Below are positions 1 to 9,723 of a stretch of DNA of 64,000 bases, in pieces. Each line of letters opens with the position of its first letter. The first letter of the stretch is position 1. The notes beneath the pieces were generated by a model. It was not told where the DNA came from, ran no database searches, and saw only the letters and a program-made list of their open reading frames with translations. The position numbers and the translations under genes were made by a program. This stretch comes from Lepus europaeus (lineage: Eukaryota; Chordata; Mammalia; Lagomorpha; Leporidae): assembly GCF_033115175.1 (NCBI RefSeq), contig NC_084832.1, positions 15,551,342-15,615,341 of the forward strand, written 5' to 3'.

Positions 1-412
1 GTTGTTTATGGCATCAGTAATCACCCTAGGCTCTTGTCATGAGTTGCCAAGGCTAAGGAAGCCTTCTGAGTTCACTGACTCTGATCATATTTAGACAAGG
101 TCATAGTCAAAGAGGAAATTCTCTCCTCCCTTCTTTCCACTGGGATCTCACTCGCAGAGATCTTTCATTTAGGTTTTTTTTTTTGTTTTGTTTTGTTTTT
201 GTTTTTTGTTTTTTTTTTTTTTGCCGGAGTGTCTTGGCTTTCCATGCCTGAAATACTCTCATGGGCTTTTCAGCTGGATCCACATGCCTGAAGGGCTGAT
301 TCTGAGGCCAGAGTGCTGTTTAGGACATCCGCCATTCTATGAGTCTGCTGTGTATCCCACTTCCCATGTTGGATCATTCTCTCCCTTTTTTTTTTCTATC
401 GGTTAGTATTTT
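1..412 (-). mobile_element. L1 3' UTR segment, sense half of a 5'-inverted L1
   Basis: Read on the minus strand this is lagomorph L1 3' UTR. It aligns by eye, in reverse complement, with the + strand 3' UTR at about 46441-46850. A homopolymer/T-rich interruption lies near 170-220. The element's true 3' end lies beyond the left edge. It abuts, at about 412, a segment of the same family in the opposite orientation, which gives the classic twin-priming layout. Confidence 0.85.
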
Positions 413-1100
413 CAGGCACATGAAAAAATGTTCAAGATCATTAGCAATCAGGGAAAAGCAAATCAAAACCACAGTGAGGTTTCACCTCACCCCGGTGAGA
501 ATGGCTCACATTCAGAAATCCACCAACAACAGATGCTGGCGAGGATGTGGGGAAAAAGGGACACTAACCCACTGTTGGTGGGAATGCAAACTGGGAAAGC
601 CACTATGGAAGTCAGTCTGGAGATTCCTCAGAAACCTGAACATAACCCTACCATACAACCCAGCCATCCCACTCCTTGGAATTTACCCAAAGGAAATTAA
701 TTTGGCTAATAAAAACGCCATCTGCACATTAATGTTTATTGCAGCTCAATTCACAATAGCTAAGACCTGGAATCAACCTAAATGTCCATCAACAGAACAC
801 TGGATAAAGAAATTATGGGATATGTACTCTATAGAATACTATACAGCAGTCAAAAACAATGAAATCTGGTCATTTGCAGCAAAATGGAGGAATCTGGAAA
901 ACATGCTGAATGAAATAAGCCAGTCCCAACCCTTTGGGTTGGAATAAGTATCATATGTTCTCCCCGATCTGCGACAATTAACCGAGCACCAAAAAGGAAA
1001 CCTGTTAAAGTGAAATGGTCACTATGAGAAACGGTGACTTGATCAGCCCTTGCCCTGACTGTTGATGAACAACTTAATACGTTATCCATCTCTTTTATTG
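413..1100 (+). pseudogene. L1 ORF2 C-terminal remnant plus proximal 3' UTR, inverted half of the same L1
   Basis: Translation gives the C-terminal part of L1 ORF2 ([57 protein letters not shown]). It is followed by L1 3' UTR sequence matching 46000-46105. Stops and frameshifts make it non-coding. Relative to the neighbouring segment it is inverted, and about 340-370 bp of intervening L1 sequence is missing, as expected when a second primer invades the same L1 RNA. An open frame of 202 codons crosses it but is only an L1 relic. Confidence 0.85.
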
Positions 1101-1179
1101 TAAGGCACTTAAGACTTCCTTCTTGCCTGCTTGTTGTGAGCAGCAGCCCAGTCCTGCCATGCGACTGCCCCTGCATACC

Positions 1180-1300
1180 CTGGGTTACCACTAACCGGCA
1201 GTGGGACCTCAGACACATCCCTGCCTTCTTTCTGCCCCTAGACTTATGATGTGTAAAATGGGGGTGAACACAGTTCACCAGTTATGAGAGTTGCATATTT
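1180..1300 (+). repeat. MIR-like fragment
   Basis: Contains a degraded version of the MIR core ending in a gtgtaaaatgggggt motif. Old and diverged; recognised by eye only. Confidence 0.4.
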
Positions 1301-1439
1301 CTGTAGGTGATGCATGTGTGCAGGAGACACTGTTGTGTTCATTACTGACTACCTTTTTTCATACCTTCACCTTCCCAGTGTACCCTAGCATGGCAGCTAT
1401 GCTGAGCTTCATAGAACTAGAACTCCCATATTCTACCAG

Positions 1440-1925
1440 GTCCCGGTGCCTTTGCACAGGCTATGGTTGATGCCTTGAATATCTTCTGTTCTTTCTCGGC
1501 TAGAGGAGGCTTCCCTTTCACTGAGTCAGCATTCGTGTGCCCTCCTCAGAAACCTTCCTTCCATGCCCACTCTTATTCTTCAGGTGGCTGTGCCCTTCTT
1601 TCTTTGGGATCTCAGTAGCCTTGAAGGATTTATCTAGACAATCTATCTGCTCGTGGAGAGCGACCTAACATTTACTGAGCAGGAATTAAGTGCCTGGTAC
1701 TGTGCCACTGTTTTGCTATTAGGGGTGGTGGGGAGAGGGATGTTGGAGGCTCTGTGAGATCCGGTTATATTTTGCTAAAATAAGTTTTCCTGTCCATCTC
1801 CCCCGTGGACTGTGGTGGTGGCTTTCTCTGTGTTATTCGTTTTGTGTTTCTATGAGCTGGCACAGGGCATAATTAATACATAGTGGGTGCTCCACACATG
1901 TGTAAATGGATGCATTTTACCGATT
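1440..1925 (+). repeat. L2 LINE 3' end fragment
   Basis: Shows the typical L2 3' order: a gtgcctttgcacaggct-like block, then a cctcctcagaaaccttcctt-like block, then ggcacagggcat...agtgggtgctc near 1859-1891 and a degraded TGAATG-type end. Ancient mammalian LINE2 relic, no coding capacity. Confidence 0.55.
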
Positions 1926-2249
1926 GCTATTTTCAGCCAAATATGAAACAAGCTATTATAAGTAACTCCTCTTTTAAATAATCATCGTGCTTTTCCCATT
2001 GCAGAAATTCACAGTCACAGCTTTAGAAGACACTGATAAGTGAGAGGGAAAATGTGAAGATCACATTCCTTCCAGCCCTAGAGAGTTTAAAGTGACATTC
2101 ATAGGGATATACAACCATAAATGCTAACCTGAGACTTGGGATCAGCCAAGGTCTTCATTGCTGCTGCGTTTTACTGCAAATCTTCCAAACACCTTTACCC
2201 TCAAACACATACACACCCCTCTAGGAACAAGTGAAGTTAGCTATTAATT

Positions 2250-2572
2250 AGAGCTTTGGACAGGCATTTGTTGAAACTATTAAGATGCCACTGAGGATGC
2301 CCACATCCCATGCTTGGGTTCAAGTCCCAGCTCTTCTGCTATCCAGCCTCCAGTTAATGCACACCCTTGGAGACAGCAGTGACATCTCAAGGACTTGGGT
2401 CCCTGCCACCTACAACGAAGACCTACATTAAGTGCTGGACTCCTGGTTTCAGCCTGGCCCAGCCCTGGCAATTCCAGGAATTTGGGAAGTGAACCAGAAG
2501 ATGGAAGAACTCTCTTCATCTGTCTCACTGTCTTCCAAATAAAGTGAAAATAAATAAATAAAAATTTAAAAA
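2250..2572 (+). mobile_element. CSINE, old copy
   Basis: A diverged tRNA-derived C-repeat: pseudo-B-box-like gggttcaagtcccagct, internal gacttgggtccctgcc and ggactcctggtttcagcc, the agtgaaccag...gatggaagaac module and a TC-rich then A-rich 3' end. Non-autonomous, mobilised in trans by L1. Confidence 0.8.
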
Positions 2573-2661
2573 GGAAGAGCTGAAATTTGAAAATTTAAGT
2601 TACCATACATATGAGGGTGCTTCAAAAAGTTTGTGGAAAACATAATTAAAAGTCCTTTACT

Positions 2662-3018
2662 AGGCTGGCGCCGTGGCTCACTTGGCTAATATTCCACCTG
2701 CAGCACTGGCACCCTAGTCCTGGTTGGGTGCCAGGTACTAGTCCCTGTTGCTCCTCTTCCAGTCCAGCTCTCTGTTGTGGCCCAGTGCTTGGGCAGAGGA
2801 TGCCCAAGTGCTTGGGCCCTGCACCCGCATAGGAGACCGGGAGGAAGTACTCGGCTCCTGGTTTCGGATCAGCGCAGTGCACCAACTGTAGCAGCCATTA
2901 AGGGAGTGAACCAACAGAAGGAAGACCTTTCTCTCTCTCTCTCACTGTCTATAACTCTCTCTCTGTCTCTCACTCACTGTCTAACTCTGCCTGGCAAAAA
3001 ATAAAAAAAAAAATTTAA
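2662..3018 (+). mobile_element. CSINE with 14-bp TSD
   Basis: Full-length young-type copy beginning ggctggcgccgtggctca and ending in a CT-rich block and A-rich tail. Flanked by a perfect TSD aaaagtcctttact (2648-2661 and 3019-3032), the signature of L1-machinery retroposition into the MITE. Confidence 0.92.
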
Positions 3019-3069
3019 AAAAGTCCTTTACTTTGGTGCAAAAAAATTGAAACCCACGTATAGTTTTTT

Positions 3070-3450
3070 TTTTCTGAATGTTTTCTCTTTTTTTTCATTT
3101 ATTAAACTTTTATTTAATGAATATAAATTTCCAAAGTACAGCTTATGGGTTACAATGGCTCCCCCCATAACTTCCCTCCCACCCGCAACCCTCCCCTTTC
3201 CCGCTCCCTCTCCCCTTCCATTCACATCAAGATTCATTTTCAATTCTCTTTATATACAGAAGATCAGTTTAGTATATATTAGGTAAAGATTTCAACAGTT
3301 TGCCCCCATATAGCAACACAAAGTGAAAAAAATACTGTTGGAGTACTAGTTATAGCATTAAATAACAGTGTACAGCATATTAAAGACAGAGATCCTACAT
3401 AATATTTTTTAAAAAATTAATTAATTTTCTATGACATTTCCAATTTAAAA
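3070..3450 (-). mobile_element. L1 3' end, 5'-truncated
   Basis: On the minus strand this carries the terminal L1 3' UTR: the AT-rich tail with AATAAAAG, the polypurine G-rich block (3163-3225) and the upstream tagtactccaacagtatt region. Flanked by near-identical 16-bp repeats (ccacgtatagtttttt at 3054-3069, ccatgtatagtttttt at 3451-3466). The last about 55 bp on the right (3396-3450) are AT-rich and I cannot place them in L1. Confidence 0.8.
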
Positions 3451-3654
3451 CCATGTATAGTTTTTTAAAAAAATAATATATACTTTTATGAATTTCTTAG
3501 GCCTTCTCCTCCAAGGTTGCAATGCCTGGAATCTACATTTAAAAGCCTCAAAGTATTCAGTCTTTTGAGGTCTTCACATTCTCCATTCCCTCAGTTATTC
3601 AGGGTAATCCTAGTGAAAATTGACCAAATATAGATTGAGAGACAATGCAGAGAG

Positions 3655-3830
3655 GTGAGGTAGCAGGAGAGTGGCTTCTAAGTCAGACAAGCATTAAGCC
3701 TGGATTCCAGCTAAGCCCCTAGATACATCACCAGGGACAGGTGGCAAAACGCCTCTCAGTCCTAGTCTCTTCTGTAAGATAAAGATGATAAGAAACATTT
3801 TCCAGCACTCTGTGAGGTTTAGAGGTAACA
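3655..3830 (+). repeat. MIR SINE
   Basis: Degraded MIR: gagagtggcttctaagtcagac, then cctggattccagc, then cctctcagtcctagtctcttctgtaagataaagatg. Ancient, sits about 440 bp upstream of the OXGR1 coding exon. Confidence 0.6.
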
Positions 3831-4229
3831 CAATTGCGATGTACATCCTGCCTGATGAATCGTTGCCTTGTTGCTTTTACATCTCTCGTGGTGGTACCCT
3901 AAGTCCTACCCATCAGCAGTCTTGCCAAATTGCTTCCCACAGATACATATGACTCCCCCTCAATTTTCCATTTTAACTCTTATGATAATTTAACTATTTC
4001 ATTAATATTAGATGCTTGAGTTACTTGCCTCACAGTTATTTTCTTTTAGAAATTCAATCTCTTCTCCACAGGGTCTCTTTCAAGATTAAAGAAAAAGAAG
4101 TGGGAAATTTAGTATATGAGAGCAATTTTCATTTAAAAGTCGATCGTTGTCTTCATTGCCCTGTCATTAATGTTTTCTGTTTTTCTTTATCAACACAATA
4201 CTTCTCATCCCATTCGTGTTGCTGAACAG
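3831..4229 (+). promoter_or_regulatory. Unique sequence upstream of OXGR1 ending in a candidate splice acceptor
   Basis: No repeat recognised. A pyrimidine-rich stretch (about 4165-4222) leads to gctgaacag with AG at 4228-4229. That would make a 3' splice site 38 bp before the OXGR1 start codon. OXGR1 genes of other mammals have non-coding 5' exons spliced to one coding exon, so an acceptor is expected here. The exact position is inference; no upstream exon could be identified in the window. Confidence 0.4.
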
Positions 4230-4267
4230 AACAGCCTTGTTTTCTTGCAAGATGAAAGGAGGCAGCC

Positions 4268-5281
4268 ATGAATGAGCCACTAGACGAGTTAGCGAATGCT
4301 TCTGATTTCCCCGATTATGCAGCTGCTTTTGGAAACTGCTCTGATGAAAAAATCGCACTCAAGATGCAGTACCTCCCTGTTGTTTACAGCATCGTCTTCC
4401 TCGTGGGCTTTCCAGGGAACGCGGTGGCGATTTCCACATACATCTTCAAGATGCGGCCCTGGAAAAGCAGCACCATCCTCATGCTGAACTTGGCCTGCAC
4501 AGACCTCCTGTACCTAACCAGCCTCCCTTTCCTGATCCACTACTATGCCAGCGGTGAGAACTGGATCTTTGGAGATTTCATGTGCAAGTTCATTCGCTTC
4601 GGCTTCCACTTCCACCTGTACAGCAGCATCCTCTTCCTCACCTGTTTCAGCATCTTCCGCTATGTGGTGATCATTCACCCCATGAGCTGCTTCTCCATTC
4701 ACAACACTCGATGGGCAGTGGTTGCCTGTGCTGTGGTGTGGATCATTTCCCTGGTAGCTGTCATGCCCATGACCTTCCTGATCACATCCACCACCAGGAC
4801 CAATAGATCCGCCTGTCTTGACCTCACCAGTTCAGACGACCTGACCACCATCAAGTGGTATAATCTGATTTTGACTGCAACCACTTTCTGTCTCCCCTTG
4901 GTGATAGTGACGCTTTGCTATGCAACCATTATCTACACCCTGACCCAAGGGCCGCAGACTCGGAGTTCCCTTAAGCAGAAGGCCCGAAGGCTAACCATTC
5001 TGTTACTTCTCGTGTTTTATATATGTTTTTTACCCTTCCACATCTTGAGAGTTGTTAGGATCGAATCCCGCCTGCTTTCCATCAGCTGCTCCATGGAGAA
5101 TCACATCCATGGAGCCTACATTGTTTCTAGACCCCTGGCCGCCCTGAACACCTTTGGCAACCTATTACTCTATGTGGTGGTCAGTGACAACTTTCAGCAG
5201 GCCATCTGCTCAATAGTGAGATGCAAAGCAAGTGAGGAACTTGAGCAAGCGAGGAAAGTCAGTTCCTCAAACAACCCTTGA
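4268..5281 (+). CDS. OXGR1: 2-oxoglutarate (dicarboxylate) receptor 1, class A GPCR
   Basis: Intact single-exon frame of 337 codons, the usual length for this receptor (GPR99). Known function: plasma-membrane, mainly Gq-coupled sensor of extracellular 2-oxoglutarate (leukotriene E4 also proposed), notably in kidney. Visible features: N-glycosylation sequons at N10, N23 and N179; seven hydrophobic segments starting near residue 35; GN (N51, helix 1); LACTD with D79 (helix 2); C106-C183 as the extracellular disulfide; FRY at 130-132 instead of DRY; FLPFHILR (254-261) in helix 6; and NLLLY (298-302) in place of NPxxY. The basic residues R110, H114, R261 and R288 form the expected carboxylate-binding set of the OXGR1/SUCNR1 group. 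The start has G at -3 (gcagccATG). The second in-frame ATG is residue 33, at the edge of helix 1, so the first is chosen. No disabling changes. Identity is very secure. Confidence 0.97.
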   Translation: MNEPLDELANASDFPDYAAAFGNCSDEKIALKMQYLPVVYSIVFLVGFPGNAVAISTYIFKMRPWKSSTILMLNLACTDLLYLTSLPFLIHYYASGENWIFGDFMCKFIRFGFHFHLYSSILFLTCFSIFRYVVIIHPMSCFSIHNTRWAVVACAVVWIISLVAVMPMTFLITSTTRTNRSACLDLTSSDDLTTIKWYNLILTATTFCLPLVIVTLCYATIIYTLTQGPQTRSSLKQKARRLTILLLLVFYICFLPFHILRVVRIESRLLSISCSMENHIHGAYIVSRPLAALNTFGNLLLYVVVSDNFQQAICSIVRCKASEELEQARKVSSSNNP

Positions 5282-6360
5282 AATGCTTCCTTTACCCAAC
5301 CCCAAATAAAAACCTGCTAGTACTTTACCTATACCTGCTAAGTCATCCCGAATATCTCCCTCAATGGAACTCCCAGTAAATACTGAGTATTCAGGTAATT
5401 ATATGCCAAAGCCGTGGAAAAGCTACTAGGAGTTCTCTGTAATTGTCTGTTGAAATCTTCCCTCTGGTAGATATAAGGTAAGATGCACGCATGTCAGCAT
5501 GGTATCCAGACACAGAATTACAACTATTGGAACTCAGGGGCAGGCAGCTCAGAGAGCATCTATCCCCACCAATTTGTCCTACATAAATGGAAATGGAAAT
5601 GGAAATTTATCACTTGCCCTGGGTCTCTTAGTAAATTAATGCCAAGATAGGAGAAAACCAACCTTTTCATTTATATCTTCATGCACCTTCATACCCTGGA
5701 GCCTATCTGTGTTGAATTCCTGGAATATTCAAAGCATTACTTGTATTTTTCTCAATATTTATTTTTTATTACTCATATCCTTACAATGTTTCCTTCAAAT
5801 TTTGTGATTACTAAACTGGATTTCCCCCCAACTATGCTTTAGTCAGTTCTGTAAATTAAAGCAAGCCAGGAAGATGCACTTGCAATAATAAAAGGATGTC
5901 AACGCAAAGAGCTGACGTTTTTATCTGCCAGATATGTGGGCTATTCTGACTTCATTGTTGTACATAACTTTCAAAGTTGCCATTGAATTTGTAAAAATTA
6001 TCATGTTGTTTTAGTAATTATCAGTATATCCTTAGGAAGAAGGGAGGGGGCACTTTTAGGGCCCAGAAGAACGTTGAAATATTGTGTATGTATTGAGTGT
6101 TGGGGTCAAATCCAACATTATTTTGAGTGTTGTTGCACAATTCTACAGGACATACTAATTCCCTCTAGATATCTTACTCTTTTGTGATTATAATGAAAAT
6201 ATGTCTGTTGACACAGCTAAAGCTAATCTTGAATTGTGTTTATCCTTTGTTGTCAGTAAATGTAAATATTTAAGAAAATGCCTGGGATGGATACTTAAAA
6301 CCACGGTAAAAGCATTGATAATGATTAATAAACTTGTTTAAAGGTCCTAAACAAGCTGAT
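5282..6360 (+). other. OXGR1: Probable OXGR1 3' UTR with candidate poly(A) signals
   Basis: Repeat-poor, AT-rich sequence directly after the stop codon. AATAAA hexamers occur at 5305-5310, 5887-5892 and 6327-6332. The last one, followed within about 40 bp by a tgttcttctgtg GU-rich stretch, is a reasonable distal end. Which are used cannot be told from sequence. A small aatggaaatggaaatgg repeat lies near 5588. Confidence 0.45.
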
Positions 6361-7625
6361 CATGTTCTTCTGTGAAATTGCAGCTTTACGGTTATTCTGT
6401 TTACATGAAACTTGTTTTCTACATGGATAGAAAACAAAAACAAGTTTAAGAATCAGGGAGAATAAGGCTGGGGTAGACACTTTCAGCAGAGGACAGGTCA
6501 CCATGGGGATTCTTCATGATGGAGAGATTCTTCTAGGCTAGTGCATCGGACTCAGACCTAAGTGAGGATGTTCATCAGAAGTCTCCATTGGGCATGTAGG
6601 ATGGGGAGCAGAAGGAAAGCTGCTGACTATGCACATGGACTTTCTTGGATGATGGTACCATCTCCAAACCACTTTCAGCGTCATCTTCTCCTGGACTTTT
6701 CTGTGGTGAATGGGATGAGCTACTTCCTAAGAGAACACCAACTTGCCCACCCATGCTGGCTGCTCTGTAACTCTGCCCTTTCCTCTCACCAATGCCCAGC
6801 TCAGGCCCTGGGCCATCTCTAAGTTCAACCATATTGGCTTCCTACAACTGCAGTTGGCATTCTAGCATGGCACACAAGCCCCTTTTCTTTTGCTCTCTGT
6901 CCATTTCTTTTTAATGCGAAGATTTCTCTCACCAGAGGAAAACCACCCTGACTTCTTTCATGTTCATCTCAGCTTGTCTCTCTTGTAGCTTCTTTTGTCC
7001 TTTTCCATCTTCCTGCCAGTGTAGAGAAAAATAAGCTATTTCTTTTTCAGACGGGAATTCTTCCACTGTATCTATGGTCTTTATTTTGCTCTCTTAGGGA
7101 CCTTGCTCCATTATCTAATCCCACTTTCTCAAATTTTTAACATTTTTATTACCCTGGATAATTGACCTTAGCTTGGGAGCATGCATAATTTTCCATTATC
7201 CTCAAAATATCTTCCCTTGATTCAGCTGTTCTGTCATTCTGTTATCTGACTTGCTTCTTGCAGTTATAGGTTGAGGGAGGCTGACATTCTGCCCTCCAGG
7301 ATTCTGCCGGTTGAACATAATCATAAAGATTCAAGCTAAATTGAATTCAAAGGGTCAATTTTATTTTCCAAAGTAAAGAGTTCTTGGCTAATTGTGCTGG
7401 AGGTTGCAGTTTTGAACTTAGGCCAAAATGGGGATTGATGACACTTCCTAGACTAGAATGGAACCCGTATGACCTTGTCCCGTACAAGCAGTCACAGGCA
7501 GAGAAAGTATAAGAGCAAAAGAGGAGAGTTCTGACTGTGTCTGCCAGAGACAGAACTGCCTGCGTCTGCTCACTGCCCATGGACTGGAAGTTCACGCCAG
7601 GCTCACTGCACATGACTCCAGAGAA
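6361..7625. other. Unclassified intergenic sequence
   Basis: No coding exon, RNA gene or repeat could be supported. Short open frames on both strands overlap each other and resemble no family I recognise. Confidence 0.5.
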
Positions 7626-7773
7626 TTCAGAAATTTGTGAGATGCAGAAAACCCACCCCTTTGGTTTTAACTTTGGATCTTAGGAATGTTCAAATAGTCA
7701 CAAAACTTAAGAAAGCAAAACAAGCTCACATATCCATGTCTTGATTTCACCAGTAGTCAATATCTTACCATTC

Positions 7774-8094
7774 TTTTTTTTTAAGATTTGTTTATTTATT
7801 TAAAAGGCAGAGTTACAGAGTGAGAGGGACATACACAGAGAGATGGATCTTCTGTCCACTAGTTCACCCCCCAAATGGTGCAAGGGCCAGGGTTGGGTGA
7901 GGCCAAAGTCAGGATACAGGTTCTTCATCTGAGACTCGCATAGAGGGGGCCAGGACCCAAATGCTTGGGCCGTCTTTCACTCTTTTTGCAGGCCTTTAGC
8001 AGAGAGCTAGATCAGAAGTGGAGCAGCCAGTACACCCTTACGGGATGCCAGTGTCATAGGTGAGAGCTTAACCAGCTACAGACAATGCTGGACC
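7774..8094 (-). mobile_element. CSINE with 16-bp TSD
   Basis: Antisense old-type copy (A-rich tail at left, aggcagagttacagagtgagag module). Flanked by caatatcttaccattc (7758-7773) and caatatcctaccattc (8095-8110), one mismatch. Confidence 0.88.
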
Positions 8095-8118
8095 CAATAT
8101 CCTACCATTCCAGGTTTC

Positions 8119-8119
8119 A

Positions 8120-8162
<43 letters not shown>

Positions 8163-8172
8163 GTGTGTGTAT
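8119..8172. repeat. (CT)n/(TG)n simple repeat
   Basis: About 20 CT units followed by a short GT run. Lies inside the ancient L1 fragment and probably expanded from its internal CT-rich tract. Confidence 0.9.
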
Positions 8173-8206
8173 ACATTTTTTTCTAGGACATTTAAAAGCA
8201 AATGTT

Positions 8207-8568
8207 GGCCGGCATCGTGGCTCAATAGGCTAATCCTCTGCCTAGCGGCGCCGGCACACCAGGTTCTAGTCCTGGTTGGGGCGCCAGATTCTGTCCCGGT
8301 TGCCCCTCTTCCAGGCCAGCTCTCTACTATGGCCTGGGAGTGCAGTGGAGGATGGCCCAAGTGCTTGGGCCCTGCACCCGCATGGGAGACCAGGAGAAGC
8401 ACCTGGCTCCTGGCTTCAGGTCAGCGCGATGCGCCGGCCGCAGCGCACCGGCTGCGGTGGCCATTGGAGGGTGAACCAACGGCAAAGGAAGACCTTTCTC
8501 TCTGTCTCTCTCTCACTGTCCACTCTGCCTATCAAAAAAAAAAAAAGAAGAAGAAGAAGAAGAAAGAA
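8207..8568 (+). mobile_element. CSINE with 13-bp TSD and (AAG)n tail
   Basis: Young-type full copy. RNA polymerase III boxes are readable: A box tggctcaatagg at 8218-8229 and B box ggttctagtcc at 8262-8272. Perfect TSD aaaagcaaatgtt (8194-8206 and 8569-8581). The tail has mutated to an AAG microsatellite at about 8546-8565. Confidence 0.95.
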
Positions 8569-8979
8569 AAAAGCAAATGTTAACCAACGTACAGTTTCAC
8601 CTATAAATGTTTCAATACTAATGTCTTTTGAAGCTTATAAAACCAAAACAAAATACAAAATGATTCCTTAATAATATCCAACAGTAACTCATATTTGATT
8701 TCTGCTGCTTGCTCAAAGTGTGTGTTTACAGTTTTTTGTTCTCAGAATCTAAACAAGTTCTGATGGTTGATCATTTGGTTGATGTGTCTCTTATATATTT
8801 TTAAATTCCTTCTCTTTTTAAAACTGCCATTATTTAGTGAAGAAATCTAGTTATGTCCTGTAGAATTTTCTATATTGTGAGACTGGCTGTTTCAATTCTA
8901 TTTTTGTGATGACCAAATTCTACTAACCCCTTATTTGCTGAAATTTGTAAGTAAGAGCTGGAGATTAAATTAAATGAAG

Positions 8980-9046
8980 ATTCCTTCCTTCCCTCCCCTT
9001 TTTCTTCTCCCTCCCTTCCTTCTTTCTTTCCTTCTCACTTTCCTAT
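8980..9046. repeat. Polypyrimidine CCTT-rich simple repeat
   Basis: Irregular ccttccttccctcccc and cttctttctttcc tract, purine-free for most of its length. Confidence 0.8.
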
Positions 9047-9053
9047 GAAAAAA

Positions 9054-9122
9054 ACAGGAAGACCTTTCTCTCTGTCTCTCTCTCACTATCCACTCTGCCT
9101 GTCCAAAAAAAAAAAAAAAAAA
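9054..9122 (+). mobile_element. CSINE 3' end only
   Basis: Carries just the aggaagacctttctctctgtc ... ccactctgcctgtc terminus and an A tail; the 5' about 270 bp is absent (5'-truncated retroposition or deletion). Confidence 0.75.
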
Positions 9123-9340
9123 TTGAAAAAAAGAAAAATGTAGTCATTTATATTTTCCTTTTTTTAATCAATACTGATGCTTATCATTCTTTCTGAAGAT
9201 AAAGAATGTTCATCTAATAGAAGTTTTCCTGCAACCCCAAAACATTCTTTAGCATTTATGATAATGAAGATCCTGAAGATAAACTGTCTCAGTGCTTGTT
9301 TCTCTGAAAGTGTCATTATGTCACCATGTTTAAAATGATG

Positions 9341-9342
9341 GG

Positions 9343-9374
<32 letters not shown>

Positions 9375-9713
9375 TTTTGTTTGTTTGTTTGTTTTGGACA
9401 GGCAGAGTGGATAGTGAGAGAGAGAGAGACAGAGAGAAAGGTCTTCCTTTTTGCCGTTGGTTCACCCTCCAATGGCCACCGTGGCCGGCGCATCTCACTG
9501 ATCTGAAGCCAGGAGCCAGGTGCCACCTCCTGGTTCCCCATGTGGGTGCAGGGCCCAAGGACTTGGGCCGTCCTCCACTGCCTTCCCGGGCCATAGCAGA
9601 GAGCTGGCCTGGAAGAGGGGCAACCGGGATAGAATCCAGCGCCCCAACCGGGACTAGAACCCGGTGTGCTGGCGCTGCAAGGCAGATTAGCCTGTTAAGC
9701 CATGGCGCCGGCC
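9341..9713 (-). mobile_element. CSINE with 10-bp TSD
   Basis: Antisense young-type copy; its tail appears as a (GTTT)n-like run at 9341-9397. Flanked by taaaatgatg (9331-9340 and 9714-9723). Confidence 0.92.
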
Positions 9714-9723
9714 TAAAATGATG

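Larger units (their letters stand above)
2611..3509 (+). mobile_element. Mariner-type MITE split by two younger insertions
   Basis: A short non-autonomous DNA element begins with gagggtgcttcaaaaag at 2611. It ends with an imperfect inverted counterpart at about 3481-3509. Its internal sequence continues across a CSINE (2662-3018) and an L1 tail (3070-3450), each bounded by a duplicated piece of the MITE. Without the insertions it is about 140 bp and resembles the element at 29973-30100. No transposase is encoded. Assignment to Tc1/mariner rests on the terminal motif (cttcaaaaagttcatgg type). Confidence 0.6.
7630..8975 (+). repeat. Ancient L1 (L1M/L1ME-like) fragment hosting two CSINEs
   Basis: The pieces 7630-7773, 8111-8206 and 8582-8975 read as one degraded LINE. 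The motifs are a ctctctctct run, then tacattttttt...aggacattt, then tcacctataaatgtttcaatact and a later region like the ancient L1 3' half. Continuity across the CSINEs is supported by their TSDs. Subfamily assignment is tentative. Confidence 0.45.

Noticed and set aside
8218..8272. Possible tRNA gene from A and B boxes
   Set aside because: The boxes belong to the tRNA-derived CSINE head; no cloverleaf or anticodon arm is preserved.
8167..8671. 131-138 codon open frames across a SINE
   Set aside because: CSINE sequence gives the same spurious frames wherever it occurs (also 9164-9721, 10471-11283, 24632-24984, 61833-62164).
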